The notes below the pieces were generated by a model. That model was not told the origin of the DNA, ran no database searches, and saw only the letters and a list, made by a program, of their open reading frames with translations. Position numbers and translations under genes: made by a program. This document shows, piece after piece, positions 27,484 to 35,861 of a DNA stretch of 64,000 nt (position 1 is its first letter; every line of letters starts with the position of its first letter). Location of the stretch: positions 287,025 through 351,024 of the forward strand of contig JAMPDX010000001.1 of NCBI GenBank assembly GCA_023665425.1. Direction: 5' to 3'. The stretch comes from Muribaculaceae bacterium. Its GTDB lineage: Bacteria > Bacteroidota > Bacteroidia > Bacteroidales > Muribaculaceae.

Positions 27484-27633
27484 ATGGCTAAAAAAACCGT
27501 GGCCTCACTGCAAAAAGGTGAAGGCCGTACATATAGCAAGGTCATCAAGATGGAGCGTTCACCCAAGACCGGTGCCTATGTCTTCAAAGAGGAGATGGTA
27601 CACAATGACGCAGTAAAAGAAGCACTCAAATAA
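27484..27633 (+). CDS. DUF4295 small protein after rpmG
   Basis: A 49-residue protein, MAKKTVASLQKGEGRTYSKV, with a conserved acidic and Lys-containing tail ending EALK. The family is Bacteroidota-specific and nearly always sits directly after rpmB-rpmG, so a ribosome-associated role is likely but unproven. The 102 nt gap to rpmG contains no other ORF. A 12 bp hairpin follows 27 nt after the stop. Confidence 0.92.
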   Translation: MAKKTVASLQKGEGRTYSKVIKMERSPKTGAYVFKEEMVHNDAVKEALK

Positions 27634-27660
27634 GAGAAATCTTTTGACATACAAAATTCG

Positions 27661-27689
27661 CGTAGCCGACATGCCCAATGTCGGCTACG
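27661..27689. terminator. Terminator-like hairpin after the rpmB operon
   Basis: A perfect 12 bp stem CGTAGCCGACAT / ATGTCGGCTACG with a 5 nt loop. It lies between convergent genes (DUF4295 and CYTH). No long T-run follows, so it may be an mRNA 3' end stabiliser or a weak bidirectional terminator. Confidence 0.65.
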
Positions 27690-27763
27690 TACGTATATAC
27701 CATCGCCGGTGGAAAGATGCAGACAGGTATGGCCGGGAGTTGGGGGATAGTTAGCCGATGTGA

Positions 27764-28204
27764 TTAGAGGTTAGAGTTGTAATATCGAGGGTCTCCGGTG
27801 ACTTCAGTGCCGATGAAACCGGGGTGGGCCGGCTTTTCTGAGATATCGTGCAATTCTACCTCGGCGATAACGAGGCCGACTTTGTCGCCGTGAAATTGAT
27901 CTACCTCCCAAGTAAAGCCTTTGTAGTCAACAATGTATCTGGTCTTGTGGAGGTTAGGACCCTCACATAGAGCTAACATTTGCTCCCCATCGGCATAAGG
28001 TATTTCGTATTCAAATTCAAGGCGTGTTTCTCCAGAGTTCTTGCCCTTAACAGTGAGGTAGGCATGATCATCCTTCACGCGTATGCGCACTATCCCCTCA
28101 GGGCGGCGTGTCAAGTACCCTTGGCGTATATTATACTTGGCGCGAGCCATGGATTTATACTCATCGTTGATTACCAGAAACTTTCTTTCTATCTCGAGTG
28201 CCAT
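27764..28204 (-). CDS. CYTH-domain protein (triphosphate tunnel enzyme family)
   Basis: A 146-residue protein made of one CYTH domain: the N-terminal EIERKFL motif (residues 4-10), the basic strand GIVRIRVKDDHAYLTVKGK, and the acidic strands RLEFEYEIP, WEVDQFHG and VIAEVELHD that line the tunnel. The family binds triphosphates with divalent metal and includes inorganic triphosphatases, thiamine triphosphatases and class IV adenylate cyclases; bacterial stand-alone forms like this are mostly tripolyphosphatases. Which substrate applies here cannot be read from the sequence. Single minus-strand gene, convergent with the ribosomal operon and divergent from the DUF5686 gene. Confidence 0.9.
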   Translation of the reverse strand: MALEIERKFLVINDEYKSMARAKYNIRQGYLTRRPEGIVRIRVKDDHAYLTVKGKNSGETRLEFEYEIPYADGEQMLALCEGPNLHKTRYIVDYKGFTWEVDQFHGDKVGLVIAEVELHDISEKPAHPGFIGTEVTGDPRYYNSNL

Positions 28205-28253
28205 TGACTATCAAATCAGAAAATTAGAACAATCATATTTGCACGAAAAGCGC

Positions 28254-28261
28254 TAACTTTG
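28254..28261 (+). promoter_or_regulatory. -7 box of the DUF5686 gene
   Basis: TAACTTTG fits TAnnTTTG. The nearest TTTG upstream (28238-28241) is only 12 nt away, so the -33 element is not clear. Confidence 0.45.
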
Positions 28262-28304
28262 CACCGCAAATTTACTCAAATATTTCAACTAAACAAAGAC
28301 TTTT

Positions 28305-30866
28305 TTGATATTGAAACATTTTAAATACTTCCTGTATGTGTTCCTACTGATATGTTTGTGTGTTGCCTCGGCCAATGCACAGATATCCACCACATTGCAG
28401 GGAGTAGTCAAAGACTCTATCTCCGGTGAGCCTTTGCCATACGCAAGTATCTATTTAAAAGGCACCACTTCAGGCATAGCCTCAGATATCAACGGTCGCT
28501 TCTCGTTTACTACCACGGAGCGATTTAAGGGGTTGAGAATAAGTGTAGTGGGCTATGATACCAAAGATGTGGATGTGAAGTTGGGTCACAACAACAAGTT
28601 GGATATTCTTCTCGCTCCCTCGGAGACAATGCTCAGCGAAGTGGTAGTGCACAAAAAGAAGGAGAAATACAGCAAGAAGAATAACCCGGCAGTTCAGCTG
28701 CTTGAGCGTATCCGCGACAAACATCCCAACCATAGCCCCAAGAACCACGCTAATTTCAATTACGACAAATATGAGAAGATAGTCCTTGCTCTTAATGACT
28801 TTGACCCGGCCACTCAGAGCCAGTGGTTTCAGAAACATTTCGGCTTTCTGAAGGAAATGGTGGACACGAGTGATATCTCCGGAAAGCTTATATTGCCGCT
28901 TTCCGTAAAAGAGAAGACCTCCAAGGTGATGTATCGCAAGCAGGGCAATAAGAATAAAGAGTATATCACCGGTATCAAGCGCAATGGTATAGACGGTATC
29001 GCTGACCCCGAGAGCATGCAGAAATTTTTTGAGGATGTTTTTCGCGAGATTGATATCTTTCAGAATGACATCACCCTTATGCAAAACCGCTTTGTAAGCC
29101 CTCTGAGCAACATTGCATCAAACTATTATAAGTTTTATCTTGACACTGTGCCCATGATGGGCGAGAAGTGTCTGGAGCTCTCCTTTGCACCCCATAATCC
29201 CGAGTCCTTCGGGTTCAATGGCAGGATGTATATCCCTCTCAATGACAGCACATTGTTTATCAAGAAAGTGGTGATGCAGGTACCCAAAGCCATCAATCTT
29301 AACTATGTGAAGAATATCTATGTGGTGCAAAACTATGAGAAGGCACCTGACGGCACACGTATGAAAACCTCGGATGACATGACTGTCGAGATAGAAATCC
29401 TGCCGGGCACTCAAGGGCTATATGCTCGACGCGTCACATCACATACCAATCATTCCTTTGAACCGGTGGATGACCCCGAGTTAGCCAAATATCTTGATAA
29501 AGAGGGTAGTACCTTTACTGACATCAATGCTGCATTGCAGCCCGAACAGTTCTGGAATGACAATCGACAGATCCCAATCAAGAAGAATGAGGATGCTATA
29601 AAGATGCTGCTTGCCCGGCTACGAGAGGAGCCGGTATTTTATTGGTTTGAGAAGGTGGTGCATGTTCTGGTGAGCGGCTACATACCCACCGCCGGGGAGG
29701 ATTCGAAGTTCGATTTTGGTCCCATGAACACTACTGTATCGGCCAATACTGCCGAGGGAGCCCGTTTTCGTGTAGGCGGTATGACAACAGCCAACCTCTC
29801 AAAGCACTGGTTTACACGAGGCTATATTGCTTATGGTACTCGCGACAAGAAATTTAAATATGGGGCAGAAGTGGAATACTCCTTTAATGCCAAGAAGAAT
29901 CATCCGCGCGAATTTCCCATTCATTCACTACGCCTAAATCATACCTACGACCTGGACCAACTTGGTCAGCACTACCTCTTCACCAATGCCGATAACATCT
30001 TCCTGTCACTAAAACGCAAGCCTGACGACAAGGTAACATATCGCCATCTTACCACCCTGAATTACAAGTTGGAGCGGCCCGGAGGCTTCTCCTTTGATGT
30101 AGGCTTCAAGCATGAAATACAGGAGGCCACCCGCTGGCTCCCTTTTGAAAATGGCTATGGCGATGTTTTCAAGCATTACACTCAGGCATCCTTTACACTC
30201 ACATTGCGCTTTGCCCCGGGCGAGACATTCTATCAGAGCCGCAGTTATCGCATACCCATTAATCTTGATGCTCCGGTCTTCCAGCTCACTCATGAATATG
30301 GGCCCAAGGGTATGTTCGGCTCCAACTTCACTACCAATAAGACTGAATTTTCGGTGCAGAAACGTTTCTGGTTCAGTGCCTTTGGCTATACAGATATAAT
30401 CCTGAAAGCCGGTAAGATATGGAGCCAAGTACAATATCCGGCATTGTGTTGGCCCAATGCCAACCTTTCATATACCATCCAGCCCGAAAGCTATCCGCTG
30501 ATGAATGCCATGGAGTTTGCCAACGACCAGTATGTTAGTTGGGACCTCACCTATTGGGCCAATGGCGCATTGTTTAATCGTATCCCGGTGGTCAAATATC
30601 TACGGTTGCGCGAGGTGGTCTCGTTCCGAGGCCTATATGGCTCATTGAGCGACAAGAATAACCCCGCGCTTAACAACAACTTGTATCGGTTCCCCTTTGA
30701 TGCCTTTACCGCCCCGATGGGGCATAAACCTTACATGGAGATGGGTGTAGGCATAGATAATATTCTCACCATACTCCGAGTGGATTACGTATGGCGCTTG
30801 ACCTATCGCGATACTCCCAACGTGGACCGCAGTGGTGTGCGAGTACAGCTACACTTTACATTCTGA
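28305..30866 (+). CDS. DUF5686 outer-membrane protein with carboxypeptidase-like regulatory domain
   Basis: Up to 853 residues. The frame begins with TTG codons at 28305 and 28311; the second gives MKHFKYFLYVFLLICLCVASANAQ, a clean signal peptide. Residues ~28-110 are a CarboxypepD_reg-like beta-sandwich (LQGVVKDSISGEPLPYASIYL... GLRISVVGYDT), and the remaining ~730 residues are the DUF5686 region, rich in aromatic beta strands and ending in the barrel-like strand VRVQLHFTF. An outer-membrane barrel with a periplasmic plug-like domain is likely; transport or assembly function is unknown. It is not a SusC homologue: there is no TonB plug sequence. Confidence 0.88.
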   Translation: MILKHFKYFLYVFLLICLCVASANAQISTTLQGVVKDSISGEPLPYASIYLKGTTSGIASDINGRFSFTTTERFKGLRISVVGYDTKDVDVKLGHNNKLDILLAPSETMLSEVVVHKKKEKYSKKNNPAVQLLERIRDKHPNHSPKNHANFNYDKYEKIVLALNDFDPATQSQWFQKHFGFLKEMVDTSDISGKLILPLSVKEKTSKVMYRKQGNKNKEYITGIKRNGIDGIADPESMQKFFEDVFREIDIFQNDITLMQNRFVSPLSNIASNYYKFYLDTVPMMGEKCLELSFAPHNPESFGFNGRMYIPLNDSTLFIKKVVMQVPKAINLNYVKNIYVVQNYEKAPDGTRMKTSDDMTVEIEILPGTQGLYARRVTSHTNHSFEPVDDPELAKYLDKEGSTFTDINAALQPEQFWNDNRQIPIKKNEDAIKMLLARLREEPVFYWFEKVVHVLVSGYIPTAGEDSKFDFGPMNTTVSANTAEGARFRVGGMTTANLSKHWFTRGYIAYGTRDKKFKYGAEVEYSFNAKKNHPREFPIHSLRLNHTYDLDQLGQHYLFTNADNIFLSLKRKPDDKVTYRHLTTLNYKLERPGGFSFDVGFKHEIQEATRWLPFENGYGDVFKHYTQASFTLTLRFAPGETFYQSRSYRIPINLDAPVFQLTHEYGPKGMFGSNFTTNKTEFSVQKRFWFSAFGYTDIILKAGKIWSQVQYPALCWPNANLSYTIQPESYPLMNAMEFANDQYVSWDLTYWANGALFNRIPVVKYLRLREVVSFRGLYGSLSDKNNPALNNNLYRFPFDAFTAPMGHKPYMEMGVGIDNILTILRVDYVWRLTYRDTPNVDRSGVRVQLHFTF

Positions 30867-30885
30867 CCCCCGAGGGTAATCAGTC

Positions 30886-31134
30886 TCATTTCTGAGCGTA
30901 TGACAGTACTGTCGGGCTCTCCACATCCACCCCATATTTCTTTGCACGTGCCAAAATAGCGCGTGCCAACTTTGGCTTTAACTCCTCCGGACAATATCTG
31001 AAGTAAGCTTCAGCCGCTCTCACGTGGGCTGCATCCGGCATGGGATATTCACGTCTCTCCGGCAGTCCGAATACAGAATCCGGAAGTTCTTTCTTTTCCT
31101 CGTAGCTCAACCTGTCATTATGTATTTCTTTCAT
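30886..31134 (-). CDS. Small conserved protein with LPDSxFGLPxxRxYPMPD motif
   Basis: An 82-residue, charged, soluble protein. The central motif LPDSVFGLPERREYPMPD (18-35), followed by HVRAAEAYFRYCP, resembles the short segment seen in phage and prophage-like proteins grouped as DUF6582, and in Bacteroidota free-standing versions. The C-terminal half is helical and basic (KPKLARAILARAKKYGV). Function unknown. It converges on the DUF5686 gene with a 19 nt gap. The DUF assignment is from memory of the motif and should be treated as tentative. Confidence 0.65.
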   Translation of the reverse strand: MKEIHNDRLSYEEKKELPDSVFGLPERREYPMPDAAHVRAAEAYFRYCPEELKPKLARAILARAKKYGVDVESPTVLSYAQK

Positions 31135-31218
31135 AGCAGAATATGTTTTTAATCTTCATTAAAACACCGGTCCATAGCTTTTTGTTTCATGATCTGACGA
31201 TAGAGGTGTGAAGGTAAA

Positions 31219-31250
31219 TTTGCAAAAGCCAATAAAAACATGTAATTTCG
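31219..31250 (+). promoter_or_regulatory. Promoter of the YczE-like gene
   Basis: A -33 TTTG (31219-31222) and a -7 TAATTTCG (31243-31250) with 20 nt spacing; the -7 box deviates at one base. The position supports the start at 31271. Confidence 0.5.
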
Positions 31251-31270
31251 CGAAAAATTTCAAAGGATTA

Positions 31271-32038
31271 ATGATGGAAGTAAGTTACGTATCACGCTCC
31301 GCGATGGAACGTATTTATGCCTTCATTTGGCAGCATTTATGGCTTGTCGTTTCTCTATTTATCATGACGCTTGGAGTGGCCCTATGTCTGCGCTCCAATC
31401 TTGGCAGCAGCGTAATATCAACAATACCATTTGTAATGTCGATTGCCGGTGAGGGCAATATGGCCCCCACATACACAATAGGGGAGTACACCTATATCAT
31501 GAACTTCATATTGGTATTTATCCAAATACTGATACTGCGCCGCAAATTTGAGCTTATACAGCTTTTGCAATTAATCATAGGTTTCTTGTTCGGCTTCCTA
31601 TTGGATATCAATGTAGTTCTCACCGAAGTGTTTGCTGATTTAGACACCTTGCTCGGTATGGGCTTGCTGCAACTTGCCGGGTGCATAGTATTGGCATTGG
31701 GCATCACATTAGAGATACGCTGCGGCTCGATAACAATGCCCGGCGAAGGTGTGCCCGCAGCCTTGAGCAAAGCATTCGGTTGGCAATTTGCCAAAGCAAA
31801 AATAAGGGTGGATATCTCGCTTGTAGTCATAGCTGTTATCATAGGCTATTTTTACTTTAACAGCTGGTTATGGCAAGTGGTAGGTTCCGGCACACTTATG
31901 GCTATGATACTCGTAGGAGCCCTGGTCAAAATTATTAATCCTCACTGCATGTGGTTTGACAACTTACTGGACTATCGTCCCGGCATTGGCCGATATGTGT
32001 ATGGTCTTGCCAAGACCTTATTCCATAAGAATTCCTGA
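31271..32038 (+). CDS. YczE/YitT-like integral membrane protein (DUF6198-type)
   Basis: A 255-residue protein from the ATG at 31271; the frame is open from 31208, but that stretch overlaps the promoter. Five to six hydrophobic segments and the motifs LGVALCLRSNLGSSVISTIPF and IRCGSITMPGEGVPAALSKAF are typical of the YczE/YyaS membrane family, of unknown transport or regulatory function. A promoter and ~15 nt leader precede it; it appears to be a single gene before the manA operon. Confidence 0.82.
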   Translation: MMEVSYVSRSAMERIYAFIWQHLWLVVSLFIMTLGVALCLRSNLGSSVISTIPFVMSIAGEGNMAPTYTIGEYTYIMNFILVFIQILILRRKFELIQLLQLIIGFLFGFLLDINVVLTEVFADLDTLLGMGLLQLAGCIVLALGITLEIRCGSITMPGEGVPAALSKAFGWQFAKAKIRVDISLVVIAVIIGYFYFNSWLWQVVGSGTLMAMILVGALVKIINPHCMWFDNLLDYRPGIGRYVYGLAKTLFHKNS

Positions 32039-32097
32039 TATACATTGCATCTTTCGGCATATCAGCGGGGCCTGCGGTAGTTACTTTATACCCTTTT

Positions 32098-32131
32098 TTT
32101 GCTGAAGGCTCGGAAATTTTTCGTAACTTTG
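32098..32131 (+). promoter_or_regulatory. manA operon promoter
   Basis: A -33 TTTG (32098-32101) and a -7 TAACTTTG (32124-32131), 22 nt apart. The predicted start near 32138 leaves a ~12 nt leader before the ATG at 32150, ruling out the longer reading frame from 32099. Confidence 0.7.
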
Positions 32132-32149
32132 CACATATTTTTGTCCGAT

Positions 32150-33142
32150 ATGTGGAAATTTAAGCCTATATTGAAACAGACTTTATGGGGTGGCAATAGG
32201 ATTGCCGCCTTCAAAAAGCGTATACCCCTCAAAGGCTTAGACGCTGATATTAAGCAGGATAATTTTACCCATATCGGAGAGACTTATGAGCTCTCCGGCA
32301 TGACGGGCGAGATGAGTGTTGTGGATGGCGGCCCGCATGATGGCCTCACATTGCAGGAACTTATCAATATTTACGGTGTGCAACTGCTTGGCAACAAGAA
32401 TTGGCAACGTACCGGAGACCGATTCCCGCTGTTAGTTAAATTTCTCGACACAAGGCAAGACCTCTCCATTCAAGTGCATCCCGACGATGAGAAGGCATCT
32501 CTGTTCAATCTTCCCAACGGTAAGTGCGAATTGTGGTACACCATATTTGCAGATGCCGGTGCTCGCCTCTGTGTAGGCTTTAAAAAGCCATTGGCCCGCG
32601 ATGAATATGTGGAAGCTGTCAAGGATGGCTCAATCGAGAATAAACTCAATTATGTACCGGTGGCGCAGGGTGATGTCTTTTATATGCCTGGCGGTACAGT
32701 GCATGCCTTGGGCAAAGGGTGCTTGGTATTGGAGATACAACAACCATCGGATACTACATTTCGTATCTATGATTATAAGCGTCGAGACCTCGACGGCAAG
32801 ATGCGACAGTTGCACACCGAGCAAGCTCTTATAGCACTTAACCTCAACAGCTGCGGGAGTGGCCACATACTTTATCCTGATGAGCGTGAGACCCCCTCGG
32901 GTATTCTATCCACCCGCCACTTCACCGTCAACCGCCTCCACCTCAGCTATCGCCATAACCGTGACTACAAAGATGTTGATTCCTTCAAGGTGCTGACCGT
33001 GGTGCAGGGCAATGTCGACATAACCGACTCTACCGGCACCGTCACTGCCTCACAGGGTACTGTGCTCCTGGTAGCCGCCAATGAGCGATATGTTACATTT
33101 ATGCCCCATGGCACATCTATTATTATCGAAACATATATTTAG
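32150..33142 (+). CDS. manA: Mannose-6-phosphate isomerase, class I
   Basis: A 330-residue cupin enzyme starting MWKFKPILKQTLWGGNRI, with the zinc-site motif IQVHPDDEKA, the GKCELWYTI segment (Glu ligand) and GTVHALGKG (His ligand). It interconverts fructose-6-phosphate and mannose-6-phosphate, linking glycolysis to mannose-containing glycans. The start is set by the promoter at 32098-32131, which would otherwise lie inside the ORF. First gene of a plus-strand run through valS, an S9 peptidase, fabD, asd and a small HExxH protein, with gaps of 12-19 nt. Confidence 0.93.
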   Translation: MWKFKPILKQTLWGGNRIAAFKKRIPLKGLDADIKQDNFTHIGETYELSGMTGEMSVVDGGPHDGLTLQELINIYGVQLLGNKNWQRTGDRFPLLVKFLDTRQDLSIQVHPDDEKASLFNLPNGKCELWYTIFADAGARLCVGFKKPLARDEYVEAVKDGSIENKLNYVPVAQGDVFYMPGGTVHALGKGCLVLEIQQPSDTTFRIYDYKRRDLDGKMRQLHTEQALIALNLNSCGSGHILYPDERETPSGILSTRHFTVNRLHLSYRHNRDYKDVDSFKVLTVVQGNVDITDSTGTVTASQGTVLLVAANERYVTFMPHGTSIIIETYI

Positions 33143-33154
33143 ACCATACACACA

Positions 33155-35842
33155 ATGAACGAATTAGCCACCAAATATGACCCTTCGCAGGTAGAGGGTA
33201 AATGGTATGAATACTGGATGAAGCACAAGTTGTTTCATTCCGAGCCCGATGAGCGTGAGCCGTATACAATAGTGATACCGCCACCCAATGTCACCGGCGT
33301 GCTCCACATGGGCCACATGCTCAACAATACCATTCAAGATATATTGGTTCGCCGCGCACGTATGGAGGGTAAGAATGCTCTCTGGGTGCCGGGCACCGAC
33401 CATGCATCCATTTCTACCGAAACAAAGGTGGTGGCAAAACTGGCTGCCGAGGGTATCCAAAAGCGCGAGATAGGACGCGAAGAGTTTCTGAAGCATGCCT
33501 GGGAGTGGACCGATAAATATGGCGGTATCATCCTACAGCAGTTGCGTCGCCTGGGTGCTTCATGCGACTGGGAACGTACTGCTTTCACAATGGACCCTAT
33601 ACGCAGCAAGAGTGTAATAAAAGTATTCTGCGACCTGTATGATAAGGGTCTGATATACCGCGGCCTGCGTATGGTCAATTGGGACCCCCAGAACCGTACC
33701 GCCCTGAGCAATGATGAGGTGTACTTCAAGGAAGAACAAAGCAAGCTCTATTATCTGAAATATTATGTAGCAGACCAGCAGGGATGCACCGCCACCCCTG
33801 AAGGCTCAGTAACACACACCGATCCAGAGGGTCGTCGCTATGCAGTAGTGGCCACTACTCGCCCGGAGACGATTATGGGTGATACTGCAATGTGTATAAA
33901 CCCCAAAGACCCTAAGAATGAATGGCTCAAGGGTCAGCAAGTGATTGTGCCTCTTGTGGGTCGTAAAGTACCTGTAATCGAAGACCGCTATGTGGAGATA
34001 GATTTCGGTACCGGCTGCCTTAAAGTTACCCCCGCTCATGATACCAACGACTATATGCTTGGCAAAAAGCACAATTTGGAGACTATAGACATCTTTAACG
34101 AGGATGGCACAGTCAACGAGGTGGCCGGTATGTATGTGGGTATGGACCGCTTCGATGTCCGTAAGCAGATAGTCAAAGATCTGGATGCCGCCGGACTGCT
34201 CGAGAAGGTGGAGGATTATACCAACAATGTAGGCTGCTCCGAGCGTACCCATGTGCCTATTGAGCCTCGTTTGTCTCTGCAGTGGTTCATCAAGATGAAA
34301 CACTTTGCCGACATCGCTCTGCCACCGGTGATGGATGAATACATCAAATTTGTGCCGGCAAAATATCGTACTACTTACCGCAACTGGCTTGAGAATATTC
34401 AGGATTGGTGTATCAGCCGTCAGCTGTGGTGGGGACATCGTATCCCGGCTTATTATATAGGAGAGGGAGAGAATGAGCAGATTATAGTGGCCGAGACCCC
34501 CGAACAAGCCCTCGAGAAAGCAAAGGCCCTTACCGGTGATGATAATCTCACTATGGATGACTTGCGTCAGGATGAAGACGCACTCGACACCTGGTTCTCT
34601 TCATGGCTTTGGCCTATAACCCTGTTCAACGGTATACTTGAGCCCGGCAATAAGGAGATGTCTTACTATTATCCCACTGCAACTCTCGTCACCGGTCCGG
34701 ACATCATCTTCTTCTGGGTGGCACGTATGATTATGGCCGGATATGAGTATGCCGGCGACAAGCCCTTCAGCAATGTTTACTTCACCGGCATCGTGCGTGA
34801 CAAGTTGGGCCGCAAGATGAGTAAAATGCTTGGCAACAGTCCCGACCCGATTGAGCTGATGGAGAAATATGGAGCCGACGGTGTACGTATGGGTCTTATG
34901 CTCGCTGCCCCGGCCGGCAATGATATACTCTATGATGACTCACTGTGTGAGCAGGGCCGAAACTTCAACAACAAGATTTGGAATGCCTTCCGCCTCGTGA
35001 AGGGTTGGCAGGTGGATGAGCAAGCCGAGCAGCCGGACTATGCTCTGCAGGCTTGCAACTGGTTTGAGGCAGTGCTCGATCGCACCCTTGAGACAGTTGC
35101 CGACCAGATGAGCAAGTTCCGCATCAATGAGGCACTCATGAGCATATATCGTCTCTTCTGGGATGAATTCTCTGCATGGTATCTCGAGATGGTCAAGCCC
35201 GCCTACGGCACACCTATTGATGCCCTGACATACGAGAAGACACTCTCATATTTCGACACACTGCTGCGTCTGCTGCATCCCTTCATGCCGTTTATTACCG
35301 AGGAACTATGGCAGCATCTTTCTCCTCGAGCTGAGGGCGAAAGTATAATGTATGCTCAGCTGCCGGTAGCACAAGGTGCTGACCTTAAGCTGATTGCCGA
35401 TATGGATACCCTCAAGGAGATAGTAGCCGGTGTGCGCACTATTCGCAAGCAGAAACAGATACCCGGTCGTGAGCCGTTGGAGCTCCTTATCCATGGCGAA
35501 TGGCCCCAAGACCTTGATGATGTACTGATGAAGATTGCCGGCCTCAGCTCTATCAAGATGATAGAAGAGAAGGACCCGGCAGCTGCATCCTTCATAGTCG
35601 GTGCCACTGAATATGCCGTGCCCCTCAATGGAGCCGTCGATGTGGAGGAAGAGCTCAATAAACTCAACGCCGAGCTCAAACACTATGAGGGCTTCCTCAA
35701 AGGAGTGGAAAAGAAATTGAGCAATGAGCGCTTTGTAGCCAATGCTCCCGAGGCGGTTGTGGCTCTCGAACGCAAAAAACAAGCTGATGCCACCGAGAAG
35801 ATTGCAGCGGTCAAAGCTTCAATTGCCGCCCTGTCTAAATAA
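33155..35842 (+). CDS. valS: Valyl-tRNA synthetase
   Basis: An 895-residue class I synthetase. The HIGH motif appears as HMGH (51-54) within [16 protein letters not shown], and the KMSKS loop as KMSKM (554-558), a last-position variant. The editing domain (~200-340, [12 protein letters not shown]), the anticodon-binding helical domain and the C-terminal tRNA-binding coiled coil (~830-895, [16 protein letters not shown]) are all present, so the gene is complete. It charges tRNA-Val and edits misactivated threonine. It starts 12 nt after manA. Confidence 0.97.
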   Translation: MNELATKYDPSQVEGKWYEYWMKHKLFHSEPDEREPYTIVIPPPNVTGVLHMGHMLNNTIQDILVRRARMEGKNALWVPGTDHASISTETKVVAKLAAEGIQKREIGREEFLKHAWEWTDKYGGIILQQLRRLGASCDWERTAFTMDPIRSKSVIKVFCDLYDKGLIYRGLRMVNWDPQNRTALSNDEVYFKEEQSKLYYLKYYVADQQGCTATPEGSVTHTDPEGRRYAVVATTRPETIMGDTAMCINPKDPKNEWLKGQQVIVPLVGRKVPVIEDRYVEIDFGTGCLKVTPAHDTNDYMLGKKHNLETIDIFNEDGTVNEVAGMYVGMDRFDVRKQIVKDLDAAGLLEKVEDYTNNVGCSERTHVPIEPRLSLQWFIKMKHFADIALPPVMDEYIKFVPAKYRTTYRNWLENIQDWCISRQLWWGHRIPAYYIGEGENEQIIVAETPEQALEKAKALTGDDNLTMDDLRQDEDALDTWFSSWLWPITLFNGILEPGNKEMSYYYPTATLVTGPDIIFFWVARMIMAGYEYAGDKPFSNVYFTGIVRDKLGRKMSKMLGNSPDPIELMEKYGADGVRMGLMLAAPAGNDILYDDSLCEQGRNFNNKIWNAFRLVKGWQVDEQAEQPDYALQACNWFEAVLDRTLETVADQMSKFRINEALMSIYRLFWDEFSAWYLEMVKPAYGTPIDALTYEKTLSYFDTLLRLLHPFMPFITEELWQHLSPRAEGESIMYAQLPVAQGADLKLIADMDTLKEIVAGVRTIRKQKQIPGREPLELLIHGEWPQDLDDVLMKIAGLSSIKMIEEKDPAAASFIVGATEYAVPLNGAVDVEEELNKLNAELKHYEGFLKGVEKKLSNERFVANAPEAVVALERKKQADATEKIAAVKASIAALSK

Positions 35843-35861
35843 ACAGTCAATCTAATACCTA

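Noticed and set aside
33806-34507. 233-codon minus-strand frame inside valS
   Set aside because: Antisense to the conserved editing domain of valS; no promoter and no recognisable protein.
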